Origin: Nocardiopsis coralli
Lineage (GTDB): Bacteria; Actinomycetota; Actinomycetes; Streptosporangiales; Streptosporangiaceae
Direction: 5' to 3'
Assembly: GCF_014892575.1 (NCBI RefSeq)
Contig: NZ_JADBGI010000003.1
Location: forward strand, 84,629 to 148,628
DNA length: 64,000 nt
Below are positions 53,271-62,145 of this stretch, one piece after another. Every line of letters starts with the position of its first letter. The stretch's first letter is position 1. The notes beneath the pieces are model-generated. The model ran no database searches and had not been told where the DNA came from. It worked only from the letters and a program-made list of their open reading frames with translations. The translations under genes were made by a program, and so were the position numbers.

Positions 53271-53765
53271 TCACTGAAGGTCGATCTCGCGCTTGGGCTG
53301 CGAAGGGTTCTCGTCCTCCTGGGGGAGATGGACGTCCACGACGTTGACGTTGACCTCGATGACCTCGAGACCTGTGGTGCCTTCGACCTGATCGATGATG
53401 TTGCGGCGAATCGCGTTGCCGACGTCGACGATCGAGGCGCCGTACTCCACGACCACCGTCACGTCGATCGCGGTCTGGACCTCGCCCTTCTCGACGCTGA
53501 TGCCCCCGGCGACGTTGGTCTGCGAATTCGGGATCCGGTCGGTGACCGCCGAGAAAGCGCGGCGCGCGGCGTTGCCCATGTCGTGGACCCCGGGCACGTC
53601 GCGTGCGGCCACACCCGCGATCTTGGCGACCACGGTGTCCTCGAGCGTGGTGATGCCCTGCTCGGTCTGCAGGGGGCCGCGCAGCACGCGTTGCTCGTGC
53701 TCGTTCTGCGGGTTCTCCTCGCGGCTCTTCTTCGGGGCGGTCTGGGGATTCGAAGCGTTGGACAT
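53271..53765 (-). CDS. Asp23/Gls24 family envelope stress protein (first gene of operon)
   Basis: This 164-residue protein has a polar Asn/Gln/Glu-rich N-terminal extension (NPQTAPKKSREENPQNEHEQ). The clearest Asp23 domain of the window follows: LQTEQGITTLEDTVVAKIAG, VAARDVPGVHDMG, GGISVEKGEVQTAIDVTVVV, EYGASIVDVGNAIRRNIIDQ, TGLEVIEVNVNVVDVHLP. The ATG at 53765 has AAGGGG upstream. It heads an eight-gene minus-strand operon running to 49905. The promoter must lie in the roughly 150 bases before the 53914 terminator; I found no confident sigma-specific motif there. Confidence 0.93.
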   Translation of the reverse strand: MSNASNPQTAPKKSREENPQNEHEQRVLRGPLQTEQGITTLEDTVVAKIAGVAARDVPGVHDMGNAARRAFSAVTDRIPNSQTNVAGGISVEKGEVQTAIDVTVVVEYGASIVDVGNAIRRNIIDQVEGTTGLEVIEVNVNVVDVHLPQEDENPSQPKREIDLQ

Positions 53766-53913
53766 GCACAACCCCTTCTGCGGTGCGCCGATCGCGTCGG
53801 CGCCGTCTTCTGCGGACACCAGGAGGACGTCATGACCCCGCGCTCCCTCACGCCCACCATCGAGTGACCTGGATCACCGTAGCTTGCGAGGGTGCCGTGC
53901 ATCCCTCGAACAC

Positions 53914-53949
53914 GAAGAAGAAGGCCCCGCACAGCGGAGCCTTCTTCGT
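53914..53949. terminator. Bidirectional-looking terminator
   Basis: GAAGAAGGCCCCGC-ACA-GCGGAGCCTTCTTC is a long stem with one internal mismatch and A- and T-rich flanks on both sides. It lies 14 bases past the solute-binding protein stop (minus strand). Its core is nearly identical to the tRNA-Leu terminator at 40534. Confidence 0.7.
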
Positions 53950-53962
53950 GCACGGATCCGGA

Positions 53963-55294
53963 TCACTCCTGGTGTGCGCTCCACTCGTCCTGGAGCCCGC
54001 GCAGGAACTCCTCCTCGCCCGTCGTGCCGGCGAGCACGCCCTGCACGCCCGGGACCAGTTCGTCGGCCATGCCCGGGGAGGCCCAGTCCGGGAACGGCAG
54101 CAGCCCTTCGGCGTCGATGACCTGGGTGAACTCGTCGTTGACCTCGCCGAGCACACCCTCCCCCTCGGTGGGCGCGTCCGGGTCCGCGGGCAGGAAGCCG
54201 GTCTCCAACTGGATCTGTGCCGCCTCGGGAGAGCGCAGGTAGTCGAGGAAGGCCGCCGCCACGTCCGGGTGCTCGCTCTGCGAGGAGACGGCGAAGGAGA
54301 CGCTCGCCCCGGAGGCCACCGGCGGCTTGCCCTCCGTTGCGCCCGGCGCCAGGAAGAACCCGACGTCGTCGCCCATCTCCTCCGACAGCTCGGCCGCGGC
54401 CCAGTTCCCGGAGACGAGGAAGGCGCTCTCTCCCCCGGCGAAGGCGACCTGCGCGTCGTTGTCGGAGGTGGCGTTGGCGCCCTCGGGCAGGTACCCGGCC
54501 TCGGCCCACTCCTGCACGGTCCGCGTGGCCTCCGCGGCGTGATCGGTCTCGATGGAGGATCCGGGAGAACCGTAGACCCAGTCGCGGTAGGCCTCGTCGT
54601 CCCAGGTCCCGTTGAGCACGGCGTTCCAGAGGTGGACCCCGCCGGTCTCCAGCCCGCCGACGCTCAGGGGCATGGTGCCGTCGTCCTGCACCTGCGCCAG
54701 GGCGTCCTCGAACTCGTCCAGGGTCTCGGGCGGCCCGTCGACGCCGGCGTCGGCCAGGAGCTCCTTGTTGTAGAAGACCCCGAGGATGGAGAGCGCACCC
54801 GGGACGGCGTAGAGGTTGCCGGTCGCGAACTCCGTGGCGTCCTGGTTGGTGCGCAGCGACTCCAGGCTCGTCGGCGCGAAGGTGTCCTCCCACCCGTAGG
54901 CGCTGCTGTGCTCCTCCAGGTCGAGGATCTGCCCGGCGGGGATGAGGGAGCCCATCGCCCCGGGGTTGTACTGGGCGATGTCGGGCGGGTTCTCGGAGGA
55001 CATCGAGAGCCGGATGGTCATCACGTAGTCGGTGAACTCGGTCTGCCGGGGTTCGATGGTGACGTTGGGGTACTGCTCGTGGAACCCCTCCACCAACGCC
55101 TCCGTCGGGGGATCGTCGGTGTAGGCGAGGGTGAGCGTGACGGGCTCGTCGGTGATGTCGGTGGAAACGCCGTCGGGGGTGTCGTCCTCGCGGATGCTCG
55201 TGGACAGGACGGCGCACGAGGCGAGGACGAGCACCGGCGCCGTGCCCGCGGCGGCCACGGCGATCGGGCGCCACGTGCCTCTTCTGGTGGACAT
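53963..55294 (-). CDS. ABC transporter solute-binding lipoprotein (sugar type), no permeases nearby
   Basis: This 443-residue family 1 solute-binding protein has a lipobox LASC and probable lipid attachment at about residue 28. The mature part has VTLTLAYTDDPPTEALVEGF and EQYPNVTIEPRQTEFTDYVM at the N-terminal lobe, NLYAVPGALSILGVFYNKEL, AFAGGESAFLVSGNWAAAEL and PDVAAAFLDYLRSPEAAQIQ. The DIAQYNP and FYNKELLADAGVD elements are typical of carbohydrate-binding proteins. The ATG at 55294 follows AGGGAGGA. There are no permease or ATPase genes nearby, so it must use components encoded elsewhere. It is divergent from a dioxygenase gene. Confidence 0.9.
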   Translation of the reverse strand: MSTRRGTWRPIAVAAAGTAPVLVLASCAVLSTSIREDDTPDGVSTDITDEPVTLTLAYTDDPPTEALVEGFHEQYPNVTIEPRQTEFTDYVMTIRLSMSSENPPDIAQYNPGAMGSLIPAGQILDLEEHSSAYGWEDTFAPTSLESLRTNQDATEFATGNLYAVPGALSILGVFYNKELLADAGVDGPPETLDEFEDALAQVQDDGTMPLSVGGLETGGVHLWNAVLNGTWDDEAYRDWVYGSPGSSIETDHAAEATRTVQEWAEAGYLPEGANATSDNDAQVAFAGGESAFLVSGNWAAAELSEEMGDDVGFFLAPGATEGKPPVASGASVSFAVSSQSEHPDVAAAFLDYLRSPEAAQIQLETGFLPADPDAPTEGEGVLGEVNDEFTQVIDAEGLLPFPDWASPGMADELVPGVQGVLAGTTGEEEFLRGLQDEWSAHQE

Positions 55295-55383
55295 GGGTCC
55301 TCCCTGAGCCGGGGCTGACAGGCTACGTCTCGAATTCGTTCCCAACGGGAAGGAAGGCAGCCACAAGAGCGAGGTGATCCACC

Positions 55384-56205
55384 ATGAGGCCGACACTGTC
55401 AGCAGATCTGCACACCCCCTACCACCTGCCGCCGACGGCCGTCGAGGACTTCCGCCGGGACGGTTTCGTCAGAGTCCCGCGTGCCCTCGAACCCGCCGAC
55501 CTGGAGGGCCTGGAACCCGACATCACCGACAAGGTCCGCAGGTACGACACCACCTCGGACGTGCCCTTCGAGGAGCGCGACACCCTGCAGAAGGCTTTCC
55601 TCCAGGTAGGAAACCTGTGGCGGGGAAGTCAGGGTGCCCGCGACATCGTCTTCTCGCAGCGGCTGGCACGCATCGCGGCCGAACTGCTCGGCGCCGACAG
55701 CGTGCGCCTCTTCGCCGACCAGGCCCTGTACAAGGAACCCGGCGGTGCGATCACCCCCTGGCACGCCGACCAGTACTACTGGCCGCTGGACACCGACCGG
55801 GTGTGCACGGTGTGGGTCCCGTTGCAGGAGACACCCCTGGAGATGGGGCCGCTGTCCTTCGCGCGCGGCAGCCACCGGTACGAGTTCGGCCGGGACCTCC
55901 CCATCAGCGAGGAGTCCGAGGGCCTCCTCCGCGAAGAGCTCGACCGGATGCAGTTCGAGACCGTGCAGGAACCCTTCGCGCTCGGCGACGTCAGCTTCCA
56001 CCTGGGATGGACGTTCCACCGCGCGGGCCAGAACCAGAGCGACATCCCCCGACGGGTCATGACGGTGGTCTACATGGACTCCGAGACCCGCGTGACACCG
56101 CAGATCGCCGAGCACGAACAGGCGCAGCTGGACATCCTCATGCCCGGGACCCGGCCGGGCGAGCGGCCGGACGGCCCGGCCAACCCGCTCCTGCACCCTC
56201 TGTGA
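55384..56205 (+). CDS. Phytanoyl-CoA dioxygenase family (Fe(II)/2-oxoglutarate) protein
   Basis: This is a 273-residue nonheme iron oxygenase. The iron ligands are WHADQYYWPL (His-x-Asp) and the later His in FHRAGQNQSDIPRRVMTVVY, with the Arg of RR expected to bind 2-oxoglutarate. It also shows GFVRVPRALEP and PLSFARGSH. PhyH homologues hydroxylate lipids, natural products or small molecules; Streptomyces homologues often tailor secondary metabolites. No biosynthetic cluster is seen around it. The 88-base gap to the divergent SBP gene contains both promoters. The next gene, a methyltransferase, is 103 bases downstream. Confidence 0.88.
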   Translation: MRPTLSADLHTPYHLPPTAVEDFRRDGFVRVPRALEPADLEGLEPDITDKVRRYDTTSDVPFEERDTLQKAFLQVGNLWRGSQGARDIVFSQRLARIAAELLGADSVRLFADQALYKEPGGAITPWHADQYYWPLDTDRVCTVWVPLQETPLEMGPLSFARGSHRYEFGRDLPISEESEGLLREELDRMQFETVQEPFALGDVSFHLGWTFHRAGQNQSDIPRRVMTVVYMDSETRVTPQIAEHEQAQLDILMPGTRPGERPDGPANPLLHPL

Positions 56206-56308
56206 AAGCACTGATCGTCACGGTGATCGCACTCACAGTGCTATTGTCACGGGCCCGGCTCCCCTCGAGCCGACCGGTCCGTGACCCCAGACGGAGGAGT
56301 GCGAACAC

Positions 56309-57112
56309 ATGCCCACCTCGGAATTCGACTCCCGCAGCTACTGGGACAAACGCCTCAAACGCAACTGGACCCTGCACGGCGTGGGGATGCTCCGCCTCGC
56401 GCACAACTACAACATCTGGCTGTACCACGTCCGGAACCGCGTGTTCCGCCGCACCGTGCGCGCCGCCCGCATCGACGTGCCCCGCGCCGACGTCCTCGAC
56501 ATCGGCCCCGGCACCGGTTTCTACGTCGAGCGCTGGCGATCCCTCGGCGCGCGCAGTGTGAGCGGTGTCGACATCGCAGACAGCGCGGTCGCCCAGCTCC
56601 GCGAGAAGTTCCCCGACGTCACCTTCGAGCGCGCCGACATCTCCGACGGCACACCCTTCGCCGACGGCACGTTCGGTGCGGTGTCCGCGTTCGACGTGCT
56701 CTTCCACATCGTCGACGACGACCGTTACGAGGCCGCCCTGGCCGAGGTCGCACGCGTGCTCGCGCCCGACGGCCGTTTCGTGTTCTCGGAGAACTTCGCG
56801 CCGAAGCGCCGCGAGGGACGCAAGCACTACGTCAGCCGCTCCCGCGAGGAGATCGAGGAACTGCTGCACAGCGCCGGCCTGGAGATCGTGCGCCGCAAGC
56901 CGATGTTCGTGCTGATGTCGCCGCCGGTCGCGTCCAACAGCAAGATCCTGTGGACCCTGTGGTCCAAGGTCGTCGCGCCGCAGGCCCAGCGGGAGCTGCG
57001 CGGCAAGTGGGTGGGCGCGGCCCAGTACCCGTTCGAGGTCGTGCTCACCAAGATCCTGCGCAAGAGCCCCGTCATGGAGATCCTCGTGTGCCGTAAGCGC
57101 GCCGACGCCTGA
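56309..57112 (+). CDS. Class I SAM-dependent methyltransferase
   Basis: This is a 267-residue methyltransferase. The SAM-binding motif I is VLDIGPGTGFYVERW, motif II is VSGVDIADSAVAQLRE, and motifs III/IV are FGAVSAFDVLFHIVDDD and EVARVLAPDGRFVFSENF. The C-terminal part is basic and has a substrate-side segment (KHYVSRSREEIEELLHSAGLEI). The N-terminal helix MPTSEFDSRSYWDKRLKRNW resembles those of glycosylated-lipid or small-molecule methyltransferases. GGAGGAG precedes the ATG at 56309 by about nine bases. The substrate is unknown. The UvrA2-type gene starts 32 bases downstream. Confidence 0.9.
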   Translation: MPTSEFDSRSYWDKRLKRNWTLHGVGMLRLAHNYNIWLYHVRNRVFRRTVRAARIDVPRADVLDIGPGTGFYVERWRSLGARSVSGVDIADSAVAQLREKFPDVTFERADISDGTPFADGTFGAVSAFDVLFHIVDDDRYEAALAEVARVLAPDGRFVFSENFAPKRREGRKHYVSRSREEIEELLHSAGLEIVRRKPMFVLMSPPVASNSKILWTLWSKVVAPQAQRELRGKWVGAAQYPFEVVLTKILRKSPVMEILVCRKRADA

Positions 57113-57144
57113 CCCGATGCAGGTCGGCGGGGTATGGGGGTGGG

Positions 57145-59661
57145 ATGGGCCGACGCAGTGAACACCACCGGGAACCCGACGCCGTCCAGGTGCGCGGCGC
57201 ACGCGTGCACAACCTGAAGGACGTCGACGTCGACGTGCCCCTGCGCGAGCTGGTCGCCGTCGCCGGTGTCTCCGGTTCCGGCAAGTCCTCGCTCGCCATG
57301 GGGGTGCTCTACGGGGAGGGCGCCCGGCGGTACATCGAGGCGCTCTCCACCTACACCCGCCGGCGCATGACACAGGCCGCGCGGGCCGACGCCGACCGGG
57401 TCAGCCACGTGCCGGCCGCGCTCGCGCTGCGCCAGCGGCCGGGTGTGCCCGGGGTCAGGTCGACCTTCGGCACGTCGACGGAGCTGCTCAACGTGGTCCG
57501 GCTGATGTTCTCCCGGCTGGGCCGCCACCTGTGCCCCAACGGCCACCGGCAGGAACCGTCCCTGCACGTGGCCGCCGAGGAACCCATGGTGTGCCCGGTG
57601 TGCGGCGCCGAGGTGCATCCGCCCGGGGCGGAGGCGCTGGCGTTCAACTCCGAGGGCGCCTGCCCCACCTGCCAGGGGATCGGGACCGTGCGCGAGGTCG
57701 ACGACAGCACGCTGATCAAGGACCCCTCGCTGAGCATCGACGACGGCACGGTGATCCCCTGGCAGGTGTACGGGTTCAAGGTCCAGCCGCAGATCGTGCG
57801 CGAGTTCGGTGTGCGCACCGACGTTCCCTGGCGGGACCTCACCGAGTGGGAGCGCGGCATCGTGCTCGACGGTCCCGAGGAGAAGAAACACATCACCGTC
57901 ACCACGCAGAACGGGGTCCACGAGCTGGACTTCACGTTCCGCAACGCACGCCTGACGGTGACCGCGGAGCTCAGGCGCGCGGAGGACGAGAAGCGGCTGG
58001 CGCGGGTGGGACGGTTCCTGGTCGAGCGCACGTGCCCCACGTGTCACGGGACCCGGCTCTCCGAGGCCGCGCGCACGCCGTTGATCGGTGAACAGAACCT
58101 GGCCGACGTCACCGCGCTCACCCTTGAGGACGTGCTCGAGTGGGCCCCGGGTGTGGTCGAAACGGTTCCCGGCGAGATGCGGCCGATGGCCCGCGGCCTG
58201 GTCGACACCCTGCTCGGGATGGCACGCCGGCTGGTGGAGCTCGGGCTGAGCTACCTCTCGCTGGACCGCCCCGGGTCGACCCTGTCCACCGGGGAACGCC
58301 AGCGTGTGCAGCTGGCCCGCGCCGTGCGCAACGAGACCACCGGCGTGCTCTACGTGCTGGACGAACCGTCGATCGGTCTGCACCCCTCGAACGTGCACGG
58401 GTTGCAGGGCGTGGTGGACGACCTGCTGGACGCGGGCAACTCGGTGGTGATGGTCGACCACGACGTGCAGGTGCTGCGCGAGGCCGGCCACCTGATCGAG
58501 ATCGGCCCGGGATCCGGGCACCGAGGTGGCACGGTCATCGCCGAGGGTTCGGTGTCGGAGGTGGGGCGGAACCCGGACTCGCTGATCGGCGGGTTCCTGA
58601 CCGGGCGCGAACGGGTGGTCGTGCGCGAACGGGCGGCCGCGGACCGGGTGTTCGAGCTCGGCACGCTGGGCCTGCGCACGGGGCCTGTGCACACGGTCCA
58701 CGCGCTCGACGTGGAGATCCCCCTCGGCCGGCTGACCGGGATCACGGGGGTGTCCGGCTCCGGCAAGACCACCCTGGTGTTGGAGAGCCTCGTGCCGGCA
58801 CTGCGGGCGCTGCGCCCCGGGAGCCGGGAGCGGCGGCCCGAGCACGTGGAGGGTCTGGAGCCCGGCGGGATCGAGAAGGTCAACATGGTGGACGCGACCC
58901 CGATCGGGGTGAACGTGCGCTCCACGGTGTCCACCTACGTCGGGGTGCTGGACGACCTGCGGCGGGCGTACGCGCGGCTGGACTCCGCCCGCGCCGACGG
59001 GCTCGGGGCGGGCGACTTCTCGTACAACACCGGATCGCTGCGGTGCCCGCGGTGCGAGGGGACCGGGGAGATCTCCCTGGACGTGCAGTTCCTGCCGGAC
59101 GTGGACATCGTCTGCCCCCTGTGCGAGGGGTGCCGCTACGCCGCGGACGCCGAGCGCTACACCCGGGGTCCGGACGCGCTGTCGCTGCCGGCGCTGTTGT
59201 CGATGACCGCGGCGGAGGCGGTCGAGCACGTGCACGGGTTGAAGAAGGCCCGCACGCGGCTCGAGGCGCTCATCGACGTCGGGCTCGGATACCTGACGCT
59301 CAACGAGGCCACCCCGGCGCTGTCCGGGGGTGAGGCGCAGCGGTTGAAGCTGGTGTCGGAGCTCGACCGGCGGCAGGGGCGGACACTGTTCGTCTTCGAC
59401 GAGCCGACCGTGGGGCTGCACCCGCTGGACGTGCGGGTGCTGATCGACGTGCTGCAGCGGCTGGTCGACCAGGGCGGGACGGTGATCGTGATCGAGCACG
59501 ACCTCGACCTGATAGCCAACGCCGACCACATCATCGACATGGGGCCGGGCGGCGGCACCTACGGCGGGCGGATCGTGGCGACCGGGTCCCCCGACGAGGT
59601 GGCGGGGGACCCGGAGAGCGTCACCGGCCGGTACCTGCGCGATCACCTGAAGGGGCGCTGA
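57145..59661 (+). CDS. UvrA-like ABC excinuclease subunit (UvrA2 type)
   Basis: This 838-residue protein is shorter than housekeeping UvrA, which is about 950 residues. The two ABC domains have Walker A GVSGSGKSSLAM (about 38) and GVSGSGKTTLVL (about 535). The LSTGERQRVQLARAVRN and LSGGEAQRLKLVSELDR signatures, the Walker B regions YVLDEPSIGLHPS and VFDEPTVGLHPLD, and zinc-binding CxxC pairs (CPVCGAE, CPTCQG, CPRCEGTGE) are also present. The UvrB-binding region is reduced, as in UvrA2 and drug-resistance UvrA homologues (DrrC type). It may protect against DNA-binding compounds. GGGGGTGGG precedes the ATG. Confidence 0.92.
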   Translation: MGRRSEHHREPDAVQVRGARVHNLKDVDVDVPLRELVAVAGVSGSGKSSLAMGVLYGEGARRYIEALSTYTRRRMTQAARADADRVSHVPAALALRQRPGVPGVRSTFGTSTELLNVVRLMFSRLGRHLCPNGHRQEPSLHVAAEEPMVCPVCGAEVHPPGAEALAFNSEGACPTCQGIGTVREVDDSTLIKDPSLSIDDGTVIPWQVYGFKVQPQIVREFGVRTDVPWRDLTEWERGIVLDGPEEKKHITVTTQNGVHELDFTFRNARLTVTAELRRAEDEKRLARVGRFLVERTCPTCHGTRLSEAARTPLIGEQNLADVTALTLEDVLEWAPGVVETVPGEMRPMARGLVDTLLGMARRLVELGLSYLSLDRPGSTLSTGERQRVQLARAVRNETTGVLYVLDEPSIGLHPSNVHGLQGVVDDLLDAGNSVVMVDHDVQVLREAGHLIEIGPGSGHRGGTVIAEGSVSEVGRNPDSLIGGFLTGRERVVVRERAAADRVFELGTLGLRTGPVHTVHALDVEIPLGRLTGITGVSGSGKTTLVLESLVPALRALRPGSRERRPEHVEGLEPGGIEKVNMVDATPIGVNVRSTVSTYVGVLDDLRRAYARLDSARADGLGAGDFSYNTGSLRCPRCEGTGEISLDVQFLPDVDIVCPLCEGCRYAADAERYTRGPDALSLPALLSMTAAEAVEHVHGLKKARTRLEALIDVGLGYLTLNEATPALSGGEAQRLKLVSELDRRQGRTLFVFDEPTVGLHPLDVRVLIDVLQRLVDQGGTVIVIEHDLDLIANADHIIDMGPGGGTYGGRIVATGSPDEVAGDPESVTGRYLRDHLKGR

Positions 59662-59846
59662 ACGGCGGGTTCTCCGGGGGCTCGGGAGACGGGAGGGGCG
59701 CGTGTTGCGGAGGAGGTCCACCCGGCGGAACCGGCGGGCTCGGGCGCGGCTCCCCCGGCGGATTTCCCGGCGCTTCCCCGTGGTGTTCCTCCGTCCCCCG
59801 GGAGATGCTCGGGTTCCGAGGACGGATCTCACGGGCGGAGGATGCC

Positions 59847-61205
59847 ATGGCACGTCGGGTGATGCGCTGGGCCGGAGCGGTCGCGGCCGCGGTGGTGGTG
59901 GGGCCCGCGGTGAGCGCGGTGCCTGCTTCGGGTTCCGGTGCCGGGCGGGACGGCGGGGCCGGGGACGGCGCGATGGGCTCCGGTTGGCAGCTGGTGCACG
60001 AAGAGGGCTTCGAGCGGGTCGCGCCGGCCTCGGACACGGGATGGTTCCCCGACCGGGACGGGCCGGGCAGCCCCTACGACGTCGACGGTTACGACAACGA
60101 CGGCGAGTACTTCAGCACCATCGGCGGGCCGGACTTCGACGAACACCTGGACGGCATCGACCTGTTCCGGCGCTCGTTCTCCTTCGGTGACCAGGGCTGG
60201 CTGACCGCCGAGCTCGCCCAGCGCGGTGCCCCGGACGGTGACGGGCCCGCGTTCACCAGCGACGAGGTCCCCGGTTCCGGGCCGGCCGGGCTGTTCGAGA
60301 GCCCCTCGCACGACGGGGGTGTGATCCTGCGTTCCACCGACGAGCTCCCCGAGGAGTACCGGGTCGAGGTCACACTGCGCACGATCGACTTCGGCGGGCA
60401 GCGGGACGGAGAGTGGGACTACGACGGCAAGGTCAACGGCTACGAACCGTCCGACTGCAAGACCAACTTCCCGTGGGGCGCGACGGGCGACTTCAGCCTG
60501 CCCGAGTGCGAGTGGCACGACGTGACGACCGACGCCAACGGTTTCTACTTCCTGTCGATCGTCGACCACGAGCGGCCGGCGCCGCGCAACAACGTCTTCA
60601 TCCACAACCACCGGAAGGTCGTCATGGACGGCTACAACCGGTACGAGCTCACCGGCGACGGGCTGCGCTACTGCGACGCGGACTCGGGTGAGCTGGAGCC
60701 CTACGAGTGGGGCAGCGGCAACGGCGTGAACATGCTCTTCATGACCGACGAGCGGCGGTACGACGACCAGCCCGGAACCGAGTACGTCATGGACAGCGAG
60801 TGCGGCACCGAGGTCGGCGGCGGCATCGTCAGCCAGGCCGACCTGGTGCCCGAGGCGATGCCCGAGCGGGACTACGTCTTCGCCGTGGAGCGCCGTGACG
60901 GGCACTACGCGATGGAGGTGTCCGGGGAGTTCCGGCACATCGGCGAGCGCACCCTGCGCTACGAGCGCCCCTTCGACGACGGCGAGCACCCGATCTGGCA
61001 CTACAACCGGACACCGGAGGAGTACGGCGGCGAGCACAACGCCGACTGGTCCTACCCCTCCCCCAACGGCACCTACGTCGACGAGGACGTCTGGCCGGAG
61101 GGGTCGGCCTACCCGGACCACTTCCTCATCGGCCAGCCGCACATGAACTTCTACGAGGGCAGCGCGCACATCGACGACCTGCGACTGTACGTGCCCGAGG
61201 CCTGA
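59847..61205 (+). CDS. Secreted protein of unknown function, concanavalin-like pattern
   Basis: This is a 453-residue exported protein. A signal peptide (ARRVMRWAGAVAAAVVVGPAV, cleavage near ASGSG) is followed by a domain of about 400 residues rich in Asp, Glu, Gly, Tyr and Trp. Visible segments include SGWQLVHEEGFERV, GWFPDRDGPGSPYDVDGYDN, PEEYRVEVTLRTIDFGGQ, FIHNHRKVVMDGYNRYELTG and HFLIGQPHMNFYEGSAHIDD, DLRLYVPEA. The start and end (GWxLVxExGFER ... IDDLRLY) resemble LamG/concanavalin-type jelly-rolls, but catalytic Glu pairs of glucanases were not identified. Two cysteine pairs may form disulfides. AGGAGG or GGAGGA precedes the ATG at 59847. The family is not recognised. Confidence 0.75.
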   Translation: MARRVMRWAGAVAAAVVVGPAVSAVPASGSGAGRDGGAGDGAMGSGWQLVHEEGFERVAPASDTGWFPDRDGPGSPYDVDGYDNDGEYFSTIGGPDFDEHLDGIDLFRRSFSFGDQGWLTAELAQRGAPDGDGPAFTSDEVPGSGPAGLFESPSHDGGVILRSTDELPEEYRVEVTLRTIDFGGQRDGEWDYDGKVNGYEPSDCKTNFPWGATGDFSLPECEWHDVTTDANGFYFLSIVDHERPAPRNNVFIHNHRKVVMDGYNRYELTGDGLRYCDADSGELEPYEWGSGNGVNMLFMTDERRYDDQPGTEYVMDSECGTEVGGGIVSQADLVPEAMPERDYVFAVERRDGHYAMEVSGEFRHIGERTLRYERPFDDGEHPIWHYNRTPEEYGGEHNADWSYPSPNGTYVDEDVWPEGSAYPDHFLIGQPHMNFYEGSAHIDDLRLYVPEA

Positions 61206-61212
61206 TCGGGGG

Positions 61213-62145
61213 TCAGGCCTCGCAGTGGAGCGGGCCGCCGGCGTAGGCGAGGGTGTCGGCGAAGGCATCGGCCATGTCCATCGGGACACCCTCGTGGTCG
61301 GCGCGCACGCGGTGGAGGTTGAGCACGATGCGTTCGGCGTCGGGGCGGTTAGCGTAACGGCCCAGGTCGCAGGTGCGGGCCGCCTCCAGGGGCGAGAGGC
61401 CGTGCGCGCGTGCGTGCGCGTCGACCTCCTCGACCAGGGCGAAGTAACCGTCGAGGTCGTCCAGGCAGGCCCGGATCTCGTCGGCCCCGGACAGCAGGGC
61501 GCCGTGGCCGGGTACGAGGTGCTCGGCGCCGAACTCGGCGAGCCACGCGAGGCTGCGCCGGGATCCCGCGAGGTCGCCCATGAAGATGAGGGGCGCCCCC
61601 TGGTTGAAGACGAGGTCGCCGGCGAAAAGGACCCGTTCCTCGGGCAACCACGCGACGGCGTCGCCTGCGGTGTGCGCGGCCTCGCCCGGGTGGTGGAGCT
61701 CGACCCGGCGTCCGCCCAGGTGCACCACGGCGCGGTCGCCGAAGGTCACCTCGGGAACCCGCAGGACGGCGTCGCTCCAGTCCGGCATCGGCTCCCAGAT
61801 GCGGGGCGGTTCGGTGAAGATCGTGTCGGCGAGAATCCCGTCGCGCGCCCGCTCCTGCGACAGGATCACGGTGGTCTCGGGGAGCAGGTGGTTGCCGTAG
61901 GTGTGGTCGCCGTGCTGGTGGGTGTTGAGGGCCATGCGCACCCGTGCGCCGCCCGTGGCCCGGTCGGCCTCGTCGAGGAAGCGCCAGGTGCGCTCGGAGG
62001 AGACGCAGGTGTCGATCACCATCGCCTCGCGCGAGTCCTCGTCGGTGACGAACCCGGCGTTGTTGACCCACCATCCGCCCTCGGGCTGCATCCAGGCGTA
62101 CACACCGGGGACGATCTCCTGCAACGACGCGTCTTCGACCTGCAC
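61213..62145 (-). CDS. MBL-fold metallo-hydrolase
   Basis: This is a 310-residue metallo-beta-lactamase-fold protein. The metal motif HQHGDHTYG (HxHxDH) is intact. The other ligands are probably HTAGDAVAW and the Asp/His of LFAGDLVFNQGAP and HLVPGHGALL. The N-terminus VQVEDASLQEIVPGVYAWMQPEGG resembles secreted or periplasmic-type MBLs but has no signal. The C-terminal helices (about 240-310, HARAHGLSPLEAARTCDLG) extend the core. Substrates in this subgroup include cyclic and small ester compounds; the sequence does not tell which. The GTG at 62145 is chosen because GAGAGGA lies about seven bases upstream. Confidence 0.85.
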   Translation of the reverse strand: MQVEDASLQEIVPGVYAWMQPEGGWWVNNAGFVTDEDSREAMVIDTCVSSERTWRFLDEADRATGGARVRMALNTHQHGDHTYGNHLLPETTVILSQERARDGILADTIFTEPPRIWEPMPDWSDAVLRVPEVTFGDRAVVHLGGRRVELHHPGEAAHTAGDAVAWLPEERVLFAGDLVFNQGAPLIFMGDLAGSRRSLAWLAEFGAEHLVPGHGALLSGADEIRACLDDLDGYFALVEEVDAHARAHGLSPLEAARTCDLGRYANRPDAERIVLNLHRVRADHEGVPMDMADAFADTLAYAGGPLHCEA

